From Gammaproteobacteria bacterium (GTDB taxonomy: Bacteria; Pseudomonadota; Gammaproteobacteria; Steroidobacterales; XN24): DNA of 64,000 bases. A program made the position numbers and the translations under genes. Location of the stretch: NCBI GenBank assembly GCA_020341735.1, contig CP070833.1:2095039-2159038 (forward strand), read 5' to 3'. Shown in pieces: positions 18,733 to 27,345 of the stretch. Within the stretch, counting starts at the first letter, position 1. Each line of letters opens with the position of its first letter. The notes under the pieces are model-generated. The model was given only the letters and a program-made list of their open reading frames with translations. It was not told the origin of the DNA and searched no databases.

Positions 18733-20267
18733 GTGGACTGGAAATCTCAGGTCGTGACCTGACCCTGGCGCAAGTGCTCGCTTTCGAGAACGACCGTCCG
18801 GAAGTCGTACTGTCTGCAGATGCCAAGGGACGAATGCAGCGAAGTGTGCAGACCGTGGCCGATGTCGTGTCCACCGGTCGCGTAAGTTATGGGGTCAACA
18901 CGGGCTTCGGCGCATTCGCCAACAGGCAGATATCCGCCGCCCAGGTCAAACAACTCCAGCTCAATCTGGTGCGCAGCCATGCGGCGGGAGTCGGTGAGCC
19001 TTTCCCCCCCGACCTGGTTCGCCGCATCATGCTTCTCAAATGCAACAGTCTCGCGGCCGGATTCTCCGGAATACGCGTCGAGGTTGTGGAGACGCTTCTC
19101 GCGATGCTCAATGCCAATATCCTGCCGCTGATCCCGTGCAGAGGCTCAGTAGGAGCATCCGGAGACCTGGCGCCTCTGGCACATCTCGCGCTCTCCCTGA
19201 TCGGCGAGGGGGAGGCCCGCCACGGCGACCGCCTGTTGGAGGGACCTGAAGTTCTGCAGGAGATCGGCCGCGATCCGATAGAGCTGGAGGCGAAGGAGGG
19301 GCTGGCGCTTCTGAACGGTACGCAGGCCAGCGCGGCCCTGGCCATCGCAGGACTGCAGCAGGCCGAAAGACTGCTGGGCACGTCGATATTGGCCGGAGCA
19401 TCCACGGTCGAAGGGCTGGCGGGCAGCTTTGCGCCTTTCGATGGTCGAATCCACGAGGCGCGAGGCATGTATGGACAACGCCACGTCGCGGCCCTGTTCC
19501 GAGGACTTCTTGACGCAAGCGAGATCAATCATAGCCATGAGGACTGCGACCGGGTGCAGGATCCCTACGCCGTCCGCTGCATGCCCCAGGTGCTCGGGGC
19601 GGTCTGGGACACGCTCAGCCATGCCGCCAGCATACTGGCGCGGGAATGTAACGGCGTCTCCGACAATCCCCTGATCTTTGACGAAGATGTGTTGTCGGGC
19701 GGCAACTTCCATGCCGAACCGCTGGCGTTTGTCAGTGATTTCATGGCCATCGCAGTTGCGGAGATCGGCGCCATGTCCGAGCGCAGAACGGACCTTCTCG
19801 CTCGCCGCATCAATCCGGATCTGAACATGTTTCTGACCGAGGAGCCGGGTCTGGAATCCGGGATGATGATCGCCCATGTGACGGCGGCTGCGCTGGCGTC
19901 AGAGAACAAGACACTCGCGCATCCCGCATCGGTAGACAGTATGCCGACCTCGGCGGGTCAGGAAGATCACGTAAGCATGGCGCCATGGGCAGGATTGAAA
20001 TTACTGCAGATCTGCGAGAACACCGCCTCGATCCTGGCCATCGAACTGCTGGCGGCGGTATTGGCCTTGGACGATCAGCGGCCATTGCGTTCTACGGTCC
20101 GCGTCGAAGAGCTGCACGCCAGACTCAGGTCGGCGGTACCGGTCGAACCCGGCGACCACCGACTCGATCGGGACATACGCACGGTATCCCGGCTCATCTG
20201 TGAAGGAGCGCTTGCGGACATCCTCCCGAACGGCGAAACAGGCGCACTGAATCGTGCCACCGACTGA
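18729..20267 (+). CDS. hutH: Histidine ammonia-lyase
   Basis: It deaminates histidine to urocanate using a self-formed MIO prosthetic group. The Ala-Ser-Gly triad that forms MIO is at 143-145 in GSVGASGDLAPLAHLAL. Other motifs are YGVNTGFG (53-61), QVKQLQLNLVRSHAAGVG, LLNGTQAS, QDPYAVRCMPQVLGAV and SAGQEDHVSM. Length is 512, as expected. The GTG start overlaps hutI by 4 bp. The next pathway enzyme, urocanase, is not here but 25 kb away. Confidence 0.97.
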   Translation: MSGLEISGRDLTLAQVLAFENDRPEVVLSADAKGRMQRSVQTVADVVSTGRVSYGVNTGFGAFANRQISAAQVKQLQLNLVRSHAAGVGEPFPPDLVRRIMLLKCNSLAAGFSGIRVEVVETLLAMLNANILPLIPCRGSVGASGDLAPLAHLALSLIGEGEARHGDRLLEGPEVLQEIGRDPIELEAKEGLALLNGTQASAALAIAGLQQAERLLGTSILAGASTVEGLAGSFAPFDGRIHEARGMYGQRHVAALFRGLLDASEINHSHEDCDRVQDPYAVRCMPQVLGAVWDTLSHAASILARECNGVSDNPLIFDEDVLSGGNFHAEPLAFVSDFMAIAVAEIGAMSERRTDLLARRINPDLNMFLTEEPGLESGMMIAHVTAAALASENKTLAHPASVDSMPTSAGQEDHVSMAPWAGLKLLQICENTASILAIELLAAVLALDDQRPLRSTVRVEELHARLRSAVPVEPGDHRLDRDIRTVSRLICEGALADILPNGETGALNRATD

Positions 20268-21843
20268 AGGAAGCAGTGAGCAGCTCCCTGTCCGGGCACT
20301 CCTGTCCGCAGACTGCTACCCCCACGAAGCCACCCGGATCGATTTAATTGAAACCCACATCTCCTGGGTGGTACTCGCGGGGGAATTCGCCTACAAGATC
20401 AAGAAGCCGGTTGACCTCGGGTTCCTCGACTTCACAGACCTGACACGCAGGAAACACTACTGCGAGGAAGAAGTGCGTCTCAATCGGCGCCTTGCGCCGG
20501 AGCTCTATCTCGACGTCGTCAGCTTGCGCAAGAAAGATGGCAGGCTGCTCTTCGGAGATGACGGTGAGATCATCGAGTATGCGGTCCGCATGCGGCGTTT
20601 CGAACAGGCGAATCAGCTGGATAGACAGCTGCAATTGGGGCTTCTGGCCGAGGGCGATATGGATGAGATCGCATGCCTGATCGGCGAATTCCATGACGAA
20701 TCACCGAGTGCGGATAACGAGGACCCATGGGGGACGACCGATGCCATCGTCTCTCCGGCCAGGGAGAACTTTCTGCACCTGGGCAATGCGCTCAGGTCAG
20801 GCCGACGCGGAGCTCTGGTCGAAAGACTTCGAGACTGGACTGAATCAAGGATCCCGCTCCTGGCGCCCGCCTTTGACGCGCGCAAGAAAGCCGGACGAGT
20901 TCGAGAGTGCCACGGAGACCTGCATCTCAGAAACATGGCCCGCGTCAATGGCCGGATCGTGGCTTTCGACGGCATCGAATTCGACCCCGCACTCCGCTGG
21001 ATAGATGTGATATCGGATGCCGCCTTTCTCGTCATGGACCTGGATTCCCGCGGACGTCACGATCTGGCGTGGAGATTCCTGAACGGGTGGCTGCAGGCGA
21101 CCGGAGATTACGAGTCCCTGGGGCTGCTCCGCTGGTACCTCGTCTATCGCCACATGGTACGAGCCAAGGTGGACGCCATTCGCATATCCCAGCCGGGGAC
21201 CGACTCCGGCGAGTCGACGATCCTTAGAGACCGGATCGATGCTCATCTTTCTCTCGCGTTCGGTGAAACAGAGCAATCCAGCGCCGCGATGCTTGTCACC
21301 TGTGGCGTATCCGGGTCCGGAAAGAGCTGGCTCGCCGAGCGGCTCGCCACCCGAATACCTGCGGTCTGGGCACGCTCGGACATCGAGCGTAAACGCCTGT
21401 TCGGGATGCCCCCGAGGGAAAGACCAAGTCAGTCTCAGGTAGAGGAGATCTATGGGGACGAAGCGAGTCGGCGCACGTACGAGCGGTTGGTGACGATCGC
21501 AAAAACAGCGACCGCGGCGGGCAGGTGGATCATCGTTGACGCAACCTTCCTGGCTCGAAACAGGAGAACCTTGTTTCTTGACGCTGCGCGGCAAACCGGC
21601 GTCCCGGCGCTCATCCTTGCATGCGAAGCGGGAACATCGACGCTGGAGGATCGCGTGCTCACCAGGCAAACCAGAGATCAGGACCCGTCCGATGCCGGTA
21701 TCGAGGTACTGCGCAAACAGCTGCAGGAGCGAGATCCTTTCGGAGAAGATGAGCCTGTCATGGAGATCCGTACCGATCAGGAAACAGACCTGGACGAGCT
21801 CTCGGCCCGGATCCGGGAACGGATTGCAAGCGCACCCTTATGA
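20254..21843 (+). CDS. Fused aminoglycoside-phosphotransferase-like / P-loop kinase-like protein (COG2187-COG0645)
   Basis: This 529-residue protein combines two domains. Residues 1-340 resemble the COG2187 phosphotransferase-like family (DLIETHISWVVLAGEFAYK, KIKKPVDLGFLDFT, and the catalytic-loop-like ECHGDLHLRNMA with IVAFDGIEFDPALRWID). From about 350 there is a P-loop domain with VTCGVSGSGKSWLAERLA (Walker A) and RWIIVDATFLARNRR. The arrangement matches uncharacterised bacterial proteins annotated as bifunctional aminoglycoside phosphotransferase/ATP-binding protein. A GTG at 20254 overlaps the hutH end by 14 bp; no ribosome site is seen, which suggests coupling. Substrate unknown; it need not be an antibiotic. 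Confidence 0.85.
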   Translation: MPPTEGSSEQLPVRALLSADCYPHEATRIDLIETHISWVVLAGEFAYKIKKPVDLGFLDFTDLTRRKHYCEEEVRLNRRLAPELYLDVVSLRKKDGRLLFGDDGEIIEYAVRMRRFEQANQLDRQLQLGLLAEGDMDEIACLIGEFHDESPSADNEDPWGTTDAIVSPARENFLHLGNALRSGRRGALVERLRDWTESRIPLLAPAFDARKKAGRVRECHGDLHLRNMARVNGRIVAFDGIEFDPALRWIDVISDAAFLVMDLDSRGRHDLAWRFLNGWLQATGDYESLGLLRWYLVYRHMVRAKVDAIRISQPGTDSGESTILRDRIDAHLSLAFGETEQSSAAMLVTCGVSGSGKSWLAERLATRIPAVWARSDIERKRLFGMPPRERPSQSQVEEIYGDEASRRTYERLVTIAKTATAAGRWIIVDATFLARNRRTLFLDAARQTGVPALILACEAGTSTLEDRVLTRQTRDQDPSDAGIEVLRKQLQERDPFGEDEPVMEIRTDQETDLDELSARIRERIASAPL

Positions 21844-22487
21844 GTTTGTCCGGGATCGCGACAGGCCTGTTGCTGACGGCGCTCACACTTCTGTGGTTAG
21901 CCGTGCGGGGATGGAAGCGAGGCAGCCGGACGACAGCCGGAGCCACGAGCCTGCTCGGTCTGATGACCGCGTTAATGGGCGGTGCCGCGATGGGGCTGGC
22001 AGCGGGGTTTACTGCCATAGACCGATTGTCGGACGAATCGCCCGTCGGCACGATCGAATTCAGCGCGCTCGATTCGAACACATACATGGCGCGTCTGACG
22101 CTCGAAGATCGCGATCCTGCCCACTACCGGATCGCCGGAGATCACTGGCAGCTGGACGTCCGATTCCTGAAGTGGCAATTGCCTGCATCCCTGATGGGCG
22201 CAGAGAAACTATTCCAGCTGGATCGTTTATCCGGGCGCTACGCGGATGTCTCGGCCTTGAAGGTGGCCGAGATCACAGCCTATGGACTTTCCAACCAACC
22301 TGGCCGCTGGATGTGGTCGCTGACAACCCGGACGGAACGTTGGATTCCCTGGCTGGACGCCTCCTACGGAAATGCCGTCTACCTGCCAATGGCGGATGGT
22401 GCACGCTTCCGCATCTCGGTCGCCGGTGCAGGACTGGTTGCGCGTCCGGACAACTCCCAGGCTCGTGAGGCGACATCGTCCTGGTGA
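21840..22487 (+). CDS. Conserved hypothetical membrane-anchored protein
   Basis: The 215-residue protein has two N-terminal hydrophobic segments (about 5-22 and 34-60) and then a soluble, probably extracytoplasmic domain of about 150 residues containing HYRIAGDHWQLDVRFLKWQ and EKLFQLDRLSGRYADV. Its ATG overlaps the stop of the preceding gene (ATGA), so it is co-translated with the phosphotransferase/P-loop gene. I recall similar proteins annotated loosely as cation/multidrug efflux pump, but nothing in the sequence supports transport. Function unknown. Confidence 0.75.
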   Translation: MSLSGIATGLLLTALTLLWLAVRGWKRGSRTTAGATSLLGLMTALMGGAAMGLAAGFTAIDRLSDESPVGTIEFSALDSNTYMARLTLEDRDPAHYRIAGDHWQLDVRFLKWQLPASLMGAEKLFQLDRLSGRYADVSALKVAEITAYGLSNQPGRWMWSLTTRTERWIPWLDASYGNAVYLPMADGARFRISVAGAGLVARPDNSQAREATSSW

Positions 22488-22631
22488 GCCTTTTGTTCAG
22501 TTTGACATAACTGCCAGGTTAGCCTCGAGCCACACCATTGGATACACTCGATCGGTGGGGGGATATCAACGGCTGGCTGCGGCCATCCGGGCGATTTCCC
22601 GGGTATAAGAAAGTTCTGGGAAAAGAACCAG

Positions 22632-23342
22632 ATGTCCATCTTTGTTGATAGGGACGATGAGTTTCATCATGCTCATGGTCAGCATTTTGCGCTGGTGTGC
22701 CCGACCTGTGTGGTGCTCTCACACATCTCGCCCGTATCTACGCCCCGGTATGTCGACCTCGAACGCTACAAGCCGAAGGAAGTCGGCGTGGTTTTCCGGT
22801 GCGATGCCTGCAACGCTCCAATATTTCTCAAATATCTGGTTAAGAACTACGGCGATGATCAGGTAGAACTTTCATCCAACTACCTGGAGATCGAGCGGCC
22901 CGCGGAACAGTTCGACTTCACCTACCTGCCTGAAGACAGCGAAATGCTGTTCCGCGAGGCCCTTGCTTGCTTCTCGCAGAGCGCGATGAACGCCTTCGCA
23001 TCAATGTGCCGACGAACAATAACGCTCGTATTTCATGACCTCGGCGAAACCGGCAAGATGCAGATTTTCGATCAGTGTAATGACATTCGCGAGATGGCCG
23101 AGATCGACGACGAGACCTTCGAGATAGTCAGGCGCGTATTGTTCGACTCAGAAGAAGGCCGCGATTCCATACCGCTGATCACGCCAACCCAGGCCGGCGC
23201 CCTGCTGGAGTTCATGCGAGACATCCTCTACCAGGCCTACGTGCGCAAGGGTAAGCTGCAGCAAGCCATGATGATGCGGCGCTACCTGGCCGAGGAACCG
23301 TCCGAAGCCAAGCCTACCGAGGAGCATCGCTCGGCGGGCTGA
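22632..23342 (+). CDS. Zinc-ribbon protein, DUF4145-like
   Basis: A 236-residue protein of unknown function. The N-terminus carries two Cys pairs, CPTC (about 24-27) and CDAC (about 58-61), which would bind one zinc. A helical domain follows with FREALACFSQSAMNAFASMCRRTITLVFHDLG, similar in style to DUF4145 domains found in various nuclease-linked and stand-alone proteins. The C-terminal tail is charged and low in conservation. It stands alone on the + strand, with a 144 bp gap upstream and a convergent gene downstream. Confidence 0.75.
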   Translation: MSIFVDRDDEFHHAHGQHFALVCPTCVVLSHISPVSTPRYVDLERYKPKEVGVVFRCDACNAPIFLKYLVKNYGDDQVELSSNYLEIERPAEQFDFTYLPEDSEMLFREALACFSQSAMNAFASMCRRTITLVFHDLGETGKMQIFDQCNDIREMAEIDDETFEIVRRVLFDSEEGRDSIPLITPTQAGALLEFMRDILYQAYVRKGKLQQAMMMRRYLAEEPSEAKPTEEHRSAG

Positions 23343-23345
23343 CCT

Positions 23346-23870
23346 TCAGAAACTGATCTGCCGCGGGTCCTGATCCAGAAGAGCCGGAATCACGGCGCGG
23401 TGATTTTCCGCTACAAACTGCAGGGTCCGCAGGATCGGATATTGTTGCGGCACCGGGGAGCCACCCTCGAAACCAGCCCTGAGTTCACGCAGAATCTCCA
23501 CCAGAAAGTCAGCCAAGGACAACAGTTCGCCGCCGCCAAGCGTCGGATGATTGGTACTGCTTCCCAGACCGATGAGGGCAATCTGTCTTAGTTGGTCCGC
23601 ATTGGCAGCACTGCCGACCAGCCCTGCTACGAACCTTCGTCCGAGACTGAACCGGGCCGCGTAACGTTTTTCCCGGATCTCCCAGCTATGGGCGTCCATC
23701 GAGGGCTCGACCTGGATCACCTCTCCTCGATCCAGATGCACGGCCAGGATGGTCAGTTCGCCCTCATGACCACCGGCCGCGCGGGGCCCCACCATGACCT
23801 GACGTCTGACAAAGTAACCGCGGAACACGTACCACACCGCAGCTAGTTGTTCCAGGTAATTAGAACTCAC
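23346..23870 (-). CDS. Conserved hypothetical protein, possible PD-(D/E)XK nuclease-like fold
   Basis: From a GTG at 23870 (GGAGA about 6 bp upstream) the product is 174 residues. The segment GGHEGELTILAVHLDRGEVIQVEPS (33-57) has the strand-turn-strand layout of restriction-endonuclease-like folds, where one expects G-E-hydrophobic-D and later E-x-K. Here the Asp position is Thr40 and the Lys position is Ser57, so catalysis in the usual way is doubtful. A helical N-terminus (NYLEQLAAVWYVFRGYFVRR) and a C-terminal helical tail flank it. Convergent with the zinc-ribbon gene, 3 bp apart. The fold is inferred, not shown. Confidence 0.7.
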   Translation of the reverse strand: MSSNYLEQLAAVWYVFRGYFVRRQVMVGPRAAGGHEGELTILAVHLDRGEVIQVEPSMDAHSWEIREKRYAARFSLGRRFVAGLVGSAANADQLRQIALIGLGSSTNHPTLGGGELLSLADFLVEILRELRAGFEGGSPVPQQYPILRTLQFVAENHRAVIPALLDQDPRQISF

Positions 23871-23942
23871 AGCACTTCTCCACACCAGCGGATGCCTTGA
23901 TTGTAGCGCTACTACCGCGTCAGCGACCTCCGAAGAGGCAAT

Positions 23943-24293
23943 TCACTCGGCTGGCGTATGTACCGCCAGCCACACCGTTGCTTCCGTCGCGTGCGTGGCG
24001 GCTACCCTGTGGCGAACATGCGCCGGAATATCGAGCCAATCTCCAGGCCCGAGCTCGACGCGATTACCGTCCTCGAATTCCAACACCCCGCGGCCGCGCA
24101 AGACGGTGACCCATTCGTCGTCCGGCTGGTCGTACCAGAAGCCGTCGGGCGATGAATAGTCCAGCGAAACAATTCGTTCGACACGCAACGTATCGCGGTC
24201 AAGCAGCACTTCGACACTCTCTTCACCTGGTGTCGGGTCTGCTCCGGGCCCCGGCCCCGTGCAGACGACCGGTCTGTACGCTCGTCGTGTCAT
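23943..24293 (-). CDS. Cupin domain protein
   Basis: A small single-domain cupin of 116 residues. The second cupin motif is clear in VTVLRGRGVLEFEDGNRVEL and GPGDWLDIPAHVRHRV with metal-ligand-type His residues; the first motif is DDEWVTVLRG rather than the full HxH form. Such proteins usually bind a metal and a small ligand. Its ATG overlaps the pepQ stop (ATGA), so it is translated together with the dipeptidase. No specific function can be assigned. Confidence 0.88.
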   Translation of the reverse strand: MTRRAYRPVVCTGPGPGADPTPGEESVEVLLDRDTLRVERIVSLDYSSPDGFWYDQPDDEWVTVLRGRGVLEFEDGNRVELGPGDWLDIPAHVRHRVAATHATEATVWLAVHTPAE

Positions 24294-25624
24294 AAGAGTG
24301 CAGCAAACGCATCTCGGGTAAGGTTTTCGGGACCAGCCTCGGAGACGTGAACGTCATCCTCGATGCGGATGCCACCGTAGGGCATGAGGTTAGATACGAG
24401 ACCCCAGTCGACCGCCCTGCCCTCGGCCTTAGAGCGCAGAGGCTCCAGCAGCTGCCTGATGAAGTAGACGCCCGGTTCAATAGTGAAGACATTGCCGACG
24501 CTGACCGGGCGTAGATTGCGCAGGAAGGGAAACGACGGAGGCTGATCGATCACAGTGCCTTTCGGATCTGAATTCTTGCCGCCGACGTCGTGGACCTGGA
24601 GACCGATATGGTGGCCCAGACCATGCGGAAAAAAGACCGAAGTCACCCCACTTTCCAGCATCGCCTCCGGAGTCATATCGACGATGAGGAAGCGCTTCAA
24701 TAATTCGGCAATCGACAGATGCATCGCCGCATGCAGATCGATATAGGACATGCCGACTTCTATCGACGCGATCAGCGAATGCTGGGCTTCATCCAACTGC
24801 TCCGTCAACTCGGAAAACAACCCATCCGCCGCCGCGTAAGTTCGCGTGATGTCCGCCGCGTAGCCTAGATAATCAGCCCCGGCGTCGATAAGAAAGGACA
24901 GAGATTCCGGCGGTGCTTGCGTGTCGTAAACGTCGTAATGCAGTGTTGCGCCATGCTCGTTGAACGCAACGATGTTGGGATAAGGCAGTCTGGTCTCGGA
25001 CTGCCTAACGGCCGCCATGTAGGCGAGATGGGCATCCAGCTCGGCCTCCCCCGCTCGGAAGGACTGCAACGCAGCCCGGTGTCCGGCGACAGCGATCCGG
25101 TTGGCCCGCCGCATACACTCGACTTCATACGGCGTCTTCACCGTGCGATGAAAGTCCAGCGCGCTGACCAGAGCATCCGGGTTGATGCCCCCAAAACCCC
25201 TGCTCTGCACGTCTGCGCTCGGCTCACCCAGGAATGCCCAGCGTGATAGGGATCCGGGCAAGGCTTCGGCAGCCGCGACGCTGGTCGAGACACAATCCAC
25301 ATCGAAGTGGTCAGTCCAGATTCCGGACGGCGGCGTTGGGGAGACGTGCCAATAATCTTCCGGCTGGTGACATATCAGACGTGGGCGGTGTCCCGGCCTG
25401 ATGACGAGATAGGAACTCGTGTGATCTCCGCACGGGATCCATTGGCGATATCCGGGGCTGACCCGAAAGGGATGAAACTGGTCATCCCCGAATACTGCAC
25501 AGGGAGACCCTGAGGCCAGAACGACACCGTCCCAACCGGCCTCCTCGAGTAGGGACTCATAGTGAGTTACCAGGTAGGCGTGATGATCGGCATAAAGCCG
25601 CTCTAGCAACCCATCTTTTTCCAC
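24290..25624 (-). CDS. pepQ: Xaa-Pro dipeptidase (proline dipeptidase)
   Basis: This pita-bread metallopeptidase cleaves dipeptides with C-terminal proline. The 444 residues match PepQ (443 in E. coli). The five dinuclear metal ligands can be seen: Asp in LIDAGADYLGYAADITRTY, His in FFPHGLGHHIGLQVHD, Glu in FTIEPGVYF and Glu in GGIRIEDDVHV. The start is GTG 25624. It belongs with the cupin gene; the upstream gap holds the decayed acetyltransferase described separately. Confidence 0.94.
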   Translation of the reverse strand: MEKDGLLERLYADHHAYLVTHYESLLEEAGWDGVVLASGSPCAVFGDDQFHPFRVSPGYRQWIPCGDHTSSYLVIRPGHRPRLICHQPEDYWHVSPTPPSGIWTDHFDVDCVSTSVAAAEALPGSLSRWAFLGEPSADVQSRGFGGINPDALVSALDFHRTVKTPYEVECMRRANRIAVAGHRAALQSFRAGEAELDAHLAYMAAVRQSETRLPYPNIVAFNEHGATLHYDVYDTQAPPESLSFLIDAGADYLGYAADITRTYAAADGLFSELTEQLDEAQHSLIASIEVGMSYIDLHAAMHLSIAELLKRFLIVDMTPEAMLESGVTSVFFPHGLGHHIGLQVHDVGGKNSDPKGTVIDQPPSFPFLRNLRPVSVGNVFTIEPGVYFIRQLLEPLRSKAEGRAVDWGLVSNLMPYGGIRIEDDVHVSEAGPENLTRDAFAALL

Positions 25625-25657
25625 GATCTGACGCCTCTAACGGGGAGTTGGACTCTA

Positions 25658-26058
25658 TCACGCTTCGACAGTGGCCGAATCACCATCAACGGGCTGCTCG
25701 AACCACGCAACGTCGCAGTAGTGTCCGAACTTAGAACCCACCTGGCCCCAGGTGCCTAATAATCAAGATAGAGGGTCGTCTCGACTGAACTGTCTTACGT
25801 GGGCCTGAAGCGTAGCTCTGTACTGCAGGCGTAACCATGAATGCTGGTCTCATTCTCCGCGACAAACAGGATTTGCGGCCCACGCGTGCTGAATTACGAC
25901 AGCCATTCGGCACGTTGCTCCAACGACCAGACTTCCGCGTCGAAGGTCGGGTAGGACGTTTCCACTCAATGGTTGTAGATCGCCGACAGTCTCTCCAGAT
26001 CAGCTTGATCTCCGGGGCGAATTCTCAGCCCTGCCCGAGACACGTCTACATCGCTCAT
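25658..26058 (-). pseudogene. Decayed GNAT N-acetyltransferase (PAT-like)
   Basis: Reading the complement from an ATG at 26058 gives a recognisable phosphinothricin-type GNAT: LRIRPGDQADLERLSAIYNH, then ETSYPTFDAEVWSLEQRAEW, then GPQILFVAENE, GYACSTELRFRP and SSVETTLYLDY. Four in-frame stops interrupt it (after YNH, EWLS, RFRPT and YLDY). The acetyl-CoA-binding region (Q/RxxGxG/A) is missing, and the family C-terminus KFGHYCDVAWFEQPV appears in a different frame before a TGA at 25658. The ATG overlaps the stop of the TauE-like gene (ATGA), so it was once translationally coupled to it. Substitutions, a deletion and a frameshift together rule out a sequencing slip. Confidence 0.82.
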
Positions 26059-26837
26059 ATCAACCCCGTGGCGAGAGCAGTGCCGGTCAGCAGTAGCAAC
26101 ACCCCGGTCACGCGACGGATGCCCTCCATTGTGGTCTTGTGCAACAAACGCTTGCCGGCGTAAGACCCGGCAAAAGCCGCCAGTGTGACGGCCACCAAGG
26201 GCCTGGCGTCCGCAGCGTTCTGCAGGCCGGAAGACATAAACGCGCCTCCATAGACAAGCACCCTCGTCGCATCGACCACGACAGCGATAGCAGCCTGTGT
26301 ACCTGCCCAGGCCCCCGGCGAAAGACCGAGAGGACCCAAGAACGCGGCCCTGAACGCCCCCTGATGTCCCGACAGGCCGCCAAAGAAACCTGAGACGATT
26401 CCGCCCAGCGGTAGCCAGCGCCTGTTGATCTGCAATCGTTTCACCACCGCCGACAACTCCAGCCAGGCGAAGAACAAGATAAGCATCCCCAAAGCAGACT
26501 TGATGGCCGTTACTTCGCCGTTAAGCGCACCCAGTTGCCACGATAGTGAACCACTCAGTTCCGCCAGGTGGGTCAGGAGCCTCGCTCCCGGAATCGCCGC
26601 CAGCACAGCCGGAAAACCAAACACGAACAATACGCGGCGGTCGACATTGCGCCACAGCAGGGTGAGCTTGAAGAGATTGTTAAGCCCGTGAACTACGGCT
26701 GTTGCCGCGACCGCGGCCAATGGCGGGAAAACGAGAGCGAAAGCCGGCAGCAGCAACGTGCCCAGACCGAAGCCGGTAAAGAGAGTGAAAAACGCGACCA
26801 GGAAGGCCGCGAACATCAGCAGTGCGGTACCGAGCAC
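26055..26837 (-). CDS. TauE/SafE family membrane exporter
   Basis: A 260-residue integral membrane protein of the sulfite exporter TauE/SafE (COG0730) family, with about eight hydrophobic segments. Family features are FFTLFTGFGLGTLLLPAF at the N-terminus and GGIVSGFFGGLSGHQGAFRAAFL in the middle, the second repeat. Predicted to move a small anion, such as sulfite, a sulfonate-derived or another organic anion; the substrate is not evident. Start GTG 26837. Downstream was the GNAT gene that is now decayed. Confidence 0.88.
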   Translation of the reverse strand: MLGTALLMFAAFLVAFFTLFTGFGLGTLLLPAFALVFPPLAAVAATAVVHGLNNLFKLTLLWRNVDRRVLFVFGFPAVLAAIPGARLLTHLAELSGSLSWQLGALNGEVTAIKSALGMLILFFAWLELSAVVKRLQINRRWLPLGGIVSGFFGGLSGHQGAFRAAFLGPLGLSPGAWAGTQAAIAVVVDATRVLVYGGAFMSSGLQNAADARPLVAVTLAAFAGSYAGKRLLHKTTMEGIRRVTGVLLLLTGTALATGLI

Positions 26838-26934
26838 GACGCTAGAGGTTCCCGTTGCCGATAGCGGGTGTCATCAGATTGCGATCATGGTCCTAAGAGC
26901 CTCGTTCCCTGCTAGCAGTCGCGCATTGACTCTC

Positions 26935-27330
26935 TTACGAGACAATCCCGGGGCGGACCGCCTCAATCTGCAGATCGGCCCATGCCACGGTGGTCAGCCC
27001 CAGAATCGCCGCGCAATCGGCCAGCTCTATCTTGTTCGCTTTCCCATCCCCCCAACGCTGCGCTCCCGGACCCTGAGTGGCCCTGAAATCCGCGCAGTAA
27101 TTGAACCATAGACCCCGCATCGACAAAATCCCCTCGCGCTGCAGCAATTTCGCAACGCGACGTCTCAGGAAGTCCGGATCGCCCGACTATGCAGCAGGTT
27201 TCGGAATACGATCCCGGACTGTGGCGAACCAATCACCCACCCTGATCGCCGGTGCGTCCAGGACAAAAAAAGGGCTGCCGGAGTGGTGAATTTTGATACT
27301 GCTGATATATTCAGGGTTCGAGGTCAGGTC
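26935..27330 (-). pseudogene. Possible decayed coding remnant, family not recognised
   Basis: On the complement, one frame reads as coherent protein from about 27330 to a TAA at 26935, broken only by a TAG at 27187-27189. The first part includes HHSGSPFFVLDAPAIRVGDW and ATVRDRIPKPAA; after the TAG come DPDFLRRRVAKLLQREGI, RGLWFNYCADFRATQGPG and KANKIELADCAAILGLTTVA. Codon third positions are GC-rich like the neighbours. I do not recognise the family. The remnant's upstream end overlaps the promoter area of the DsrE-like gene. The part downstream of the TAG could be a short living ORF of about 70 codons, but it has no ribosome site. Otherwise nothing is seen between 26,838 and 27,302. Confidence 0.35.
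27303..27311 (+). promoter_or_regulatory. Extended -10 promoter candidate for the DsrE-like gene
   Basis: TGATATATT gives a TGn extension plus TATATT (27306-27311), 35 bp upstream of the ATG at 27346, in a locally AT-rich stretch. A matching -35 at standard spacing is not clear. The gene has its own terminator downstream, which makes it a probable one-gene transcript that needs a promoter here. Confidence 0.4.
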
Positions 27331-27345
27331 ATGAGGGGAAGGGAA

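Noticed and set aside
22502..22545. TTGACA followed downstream by GATACACT as a promoter for the zinc-ribbon gene
   Set aside because: The spacing between the hexamers is about 30 bp, too long for a sigma70 promoter.
27312..27325. GGTTCGAGGTC resembling a tRNA T-arm
   Set aside because: No matching acceptor, anticodon or D arm surrounds it, and it lies in the leader of the DsrE-like gene.
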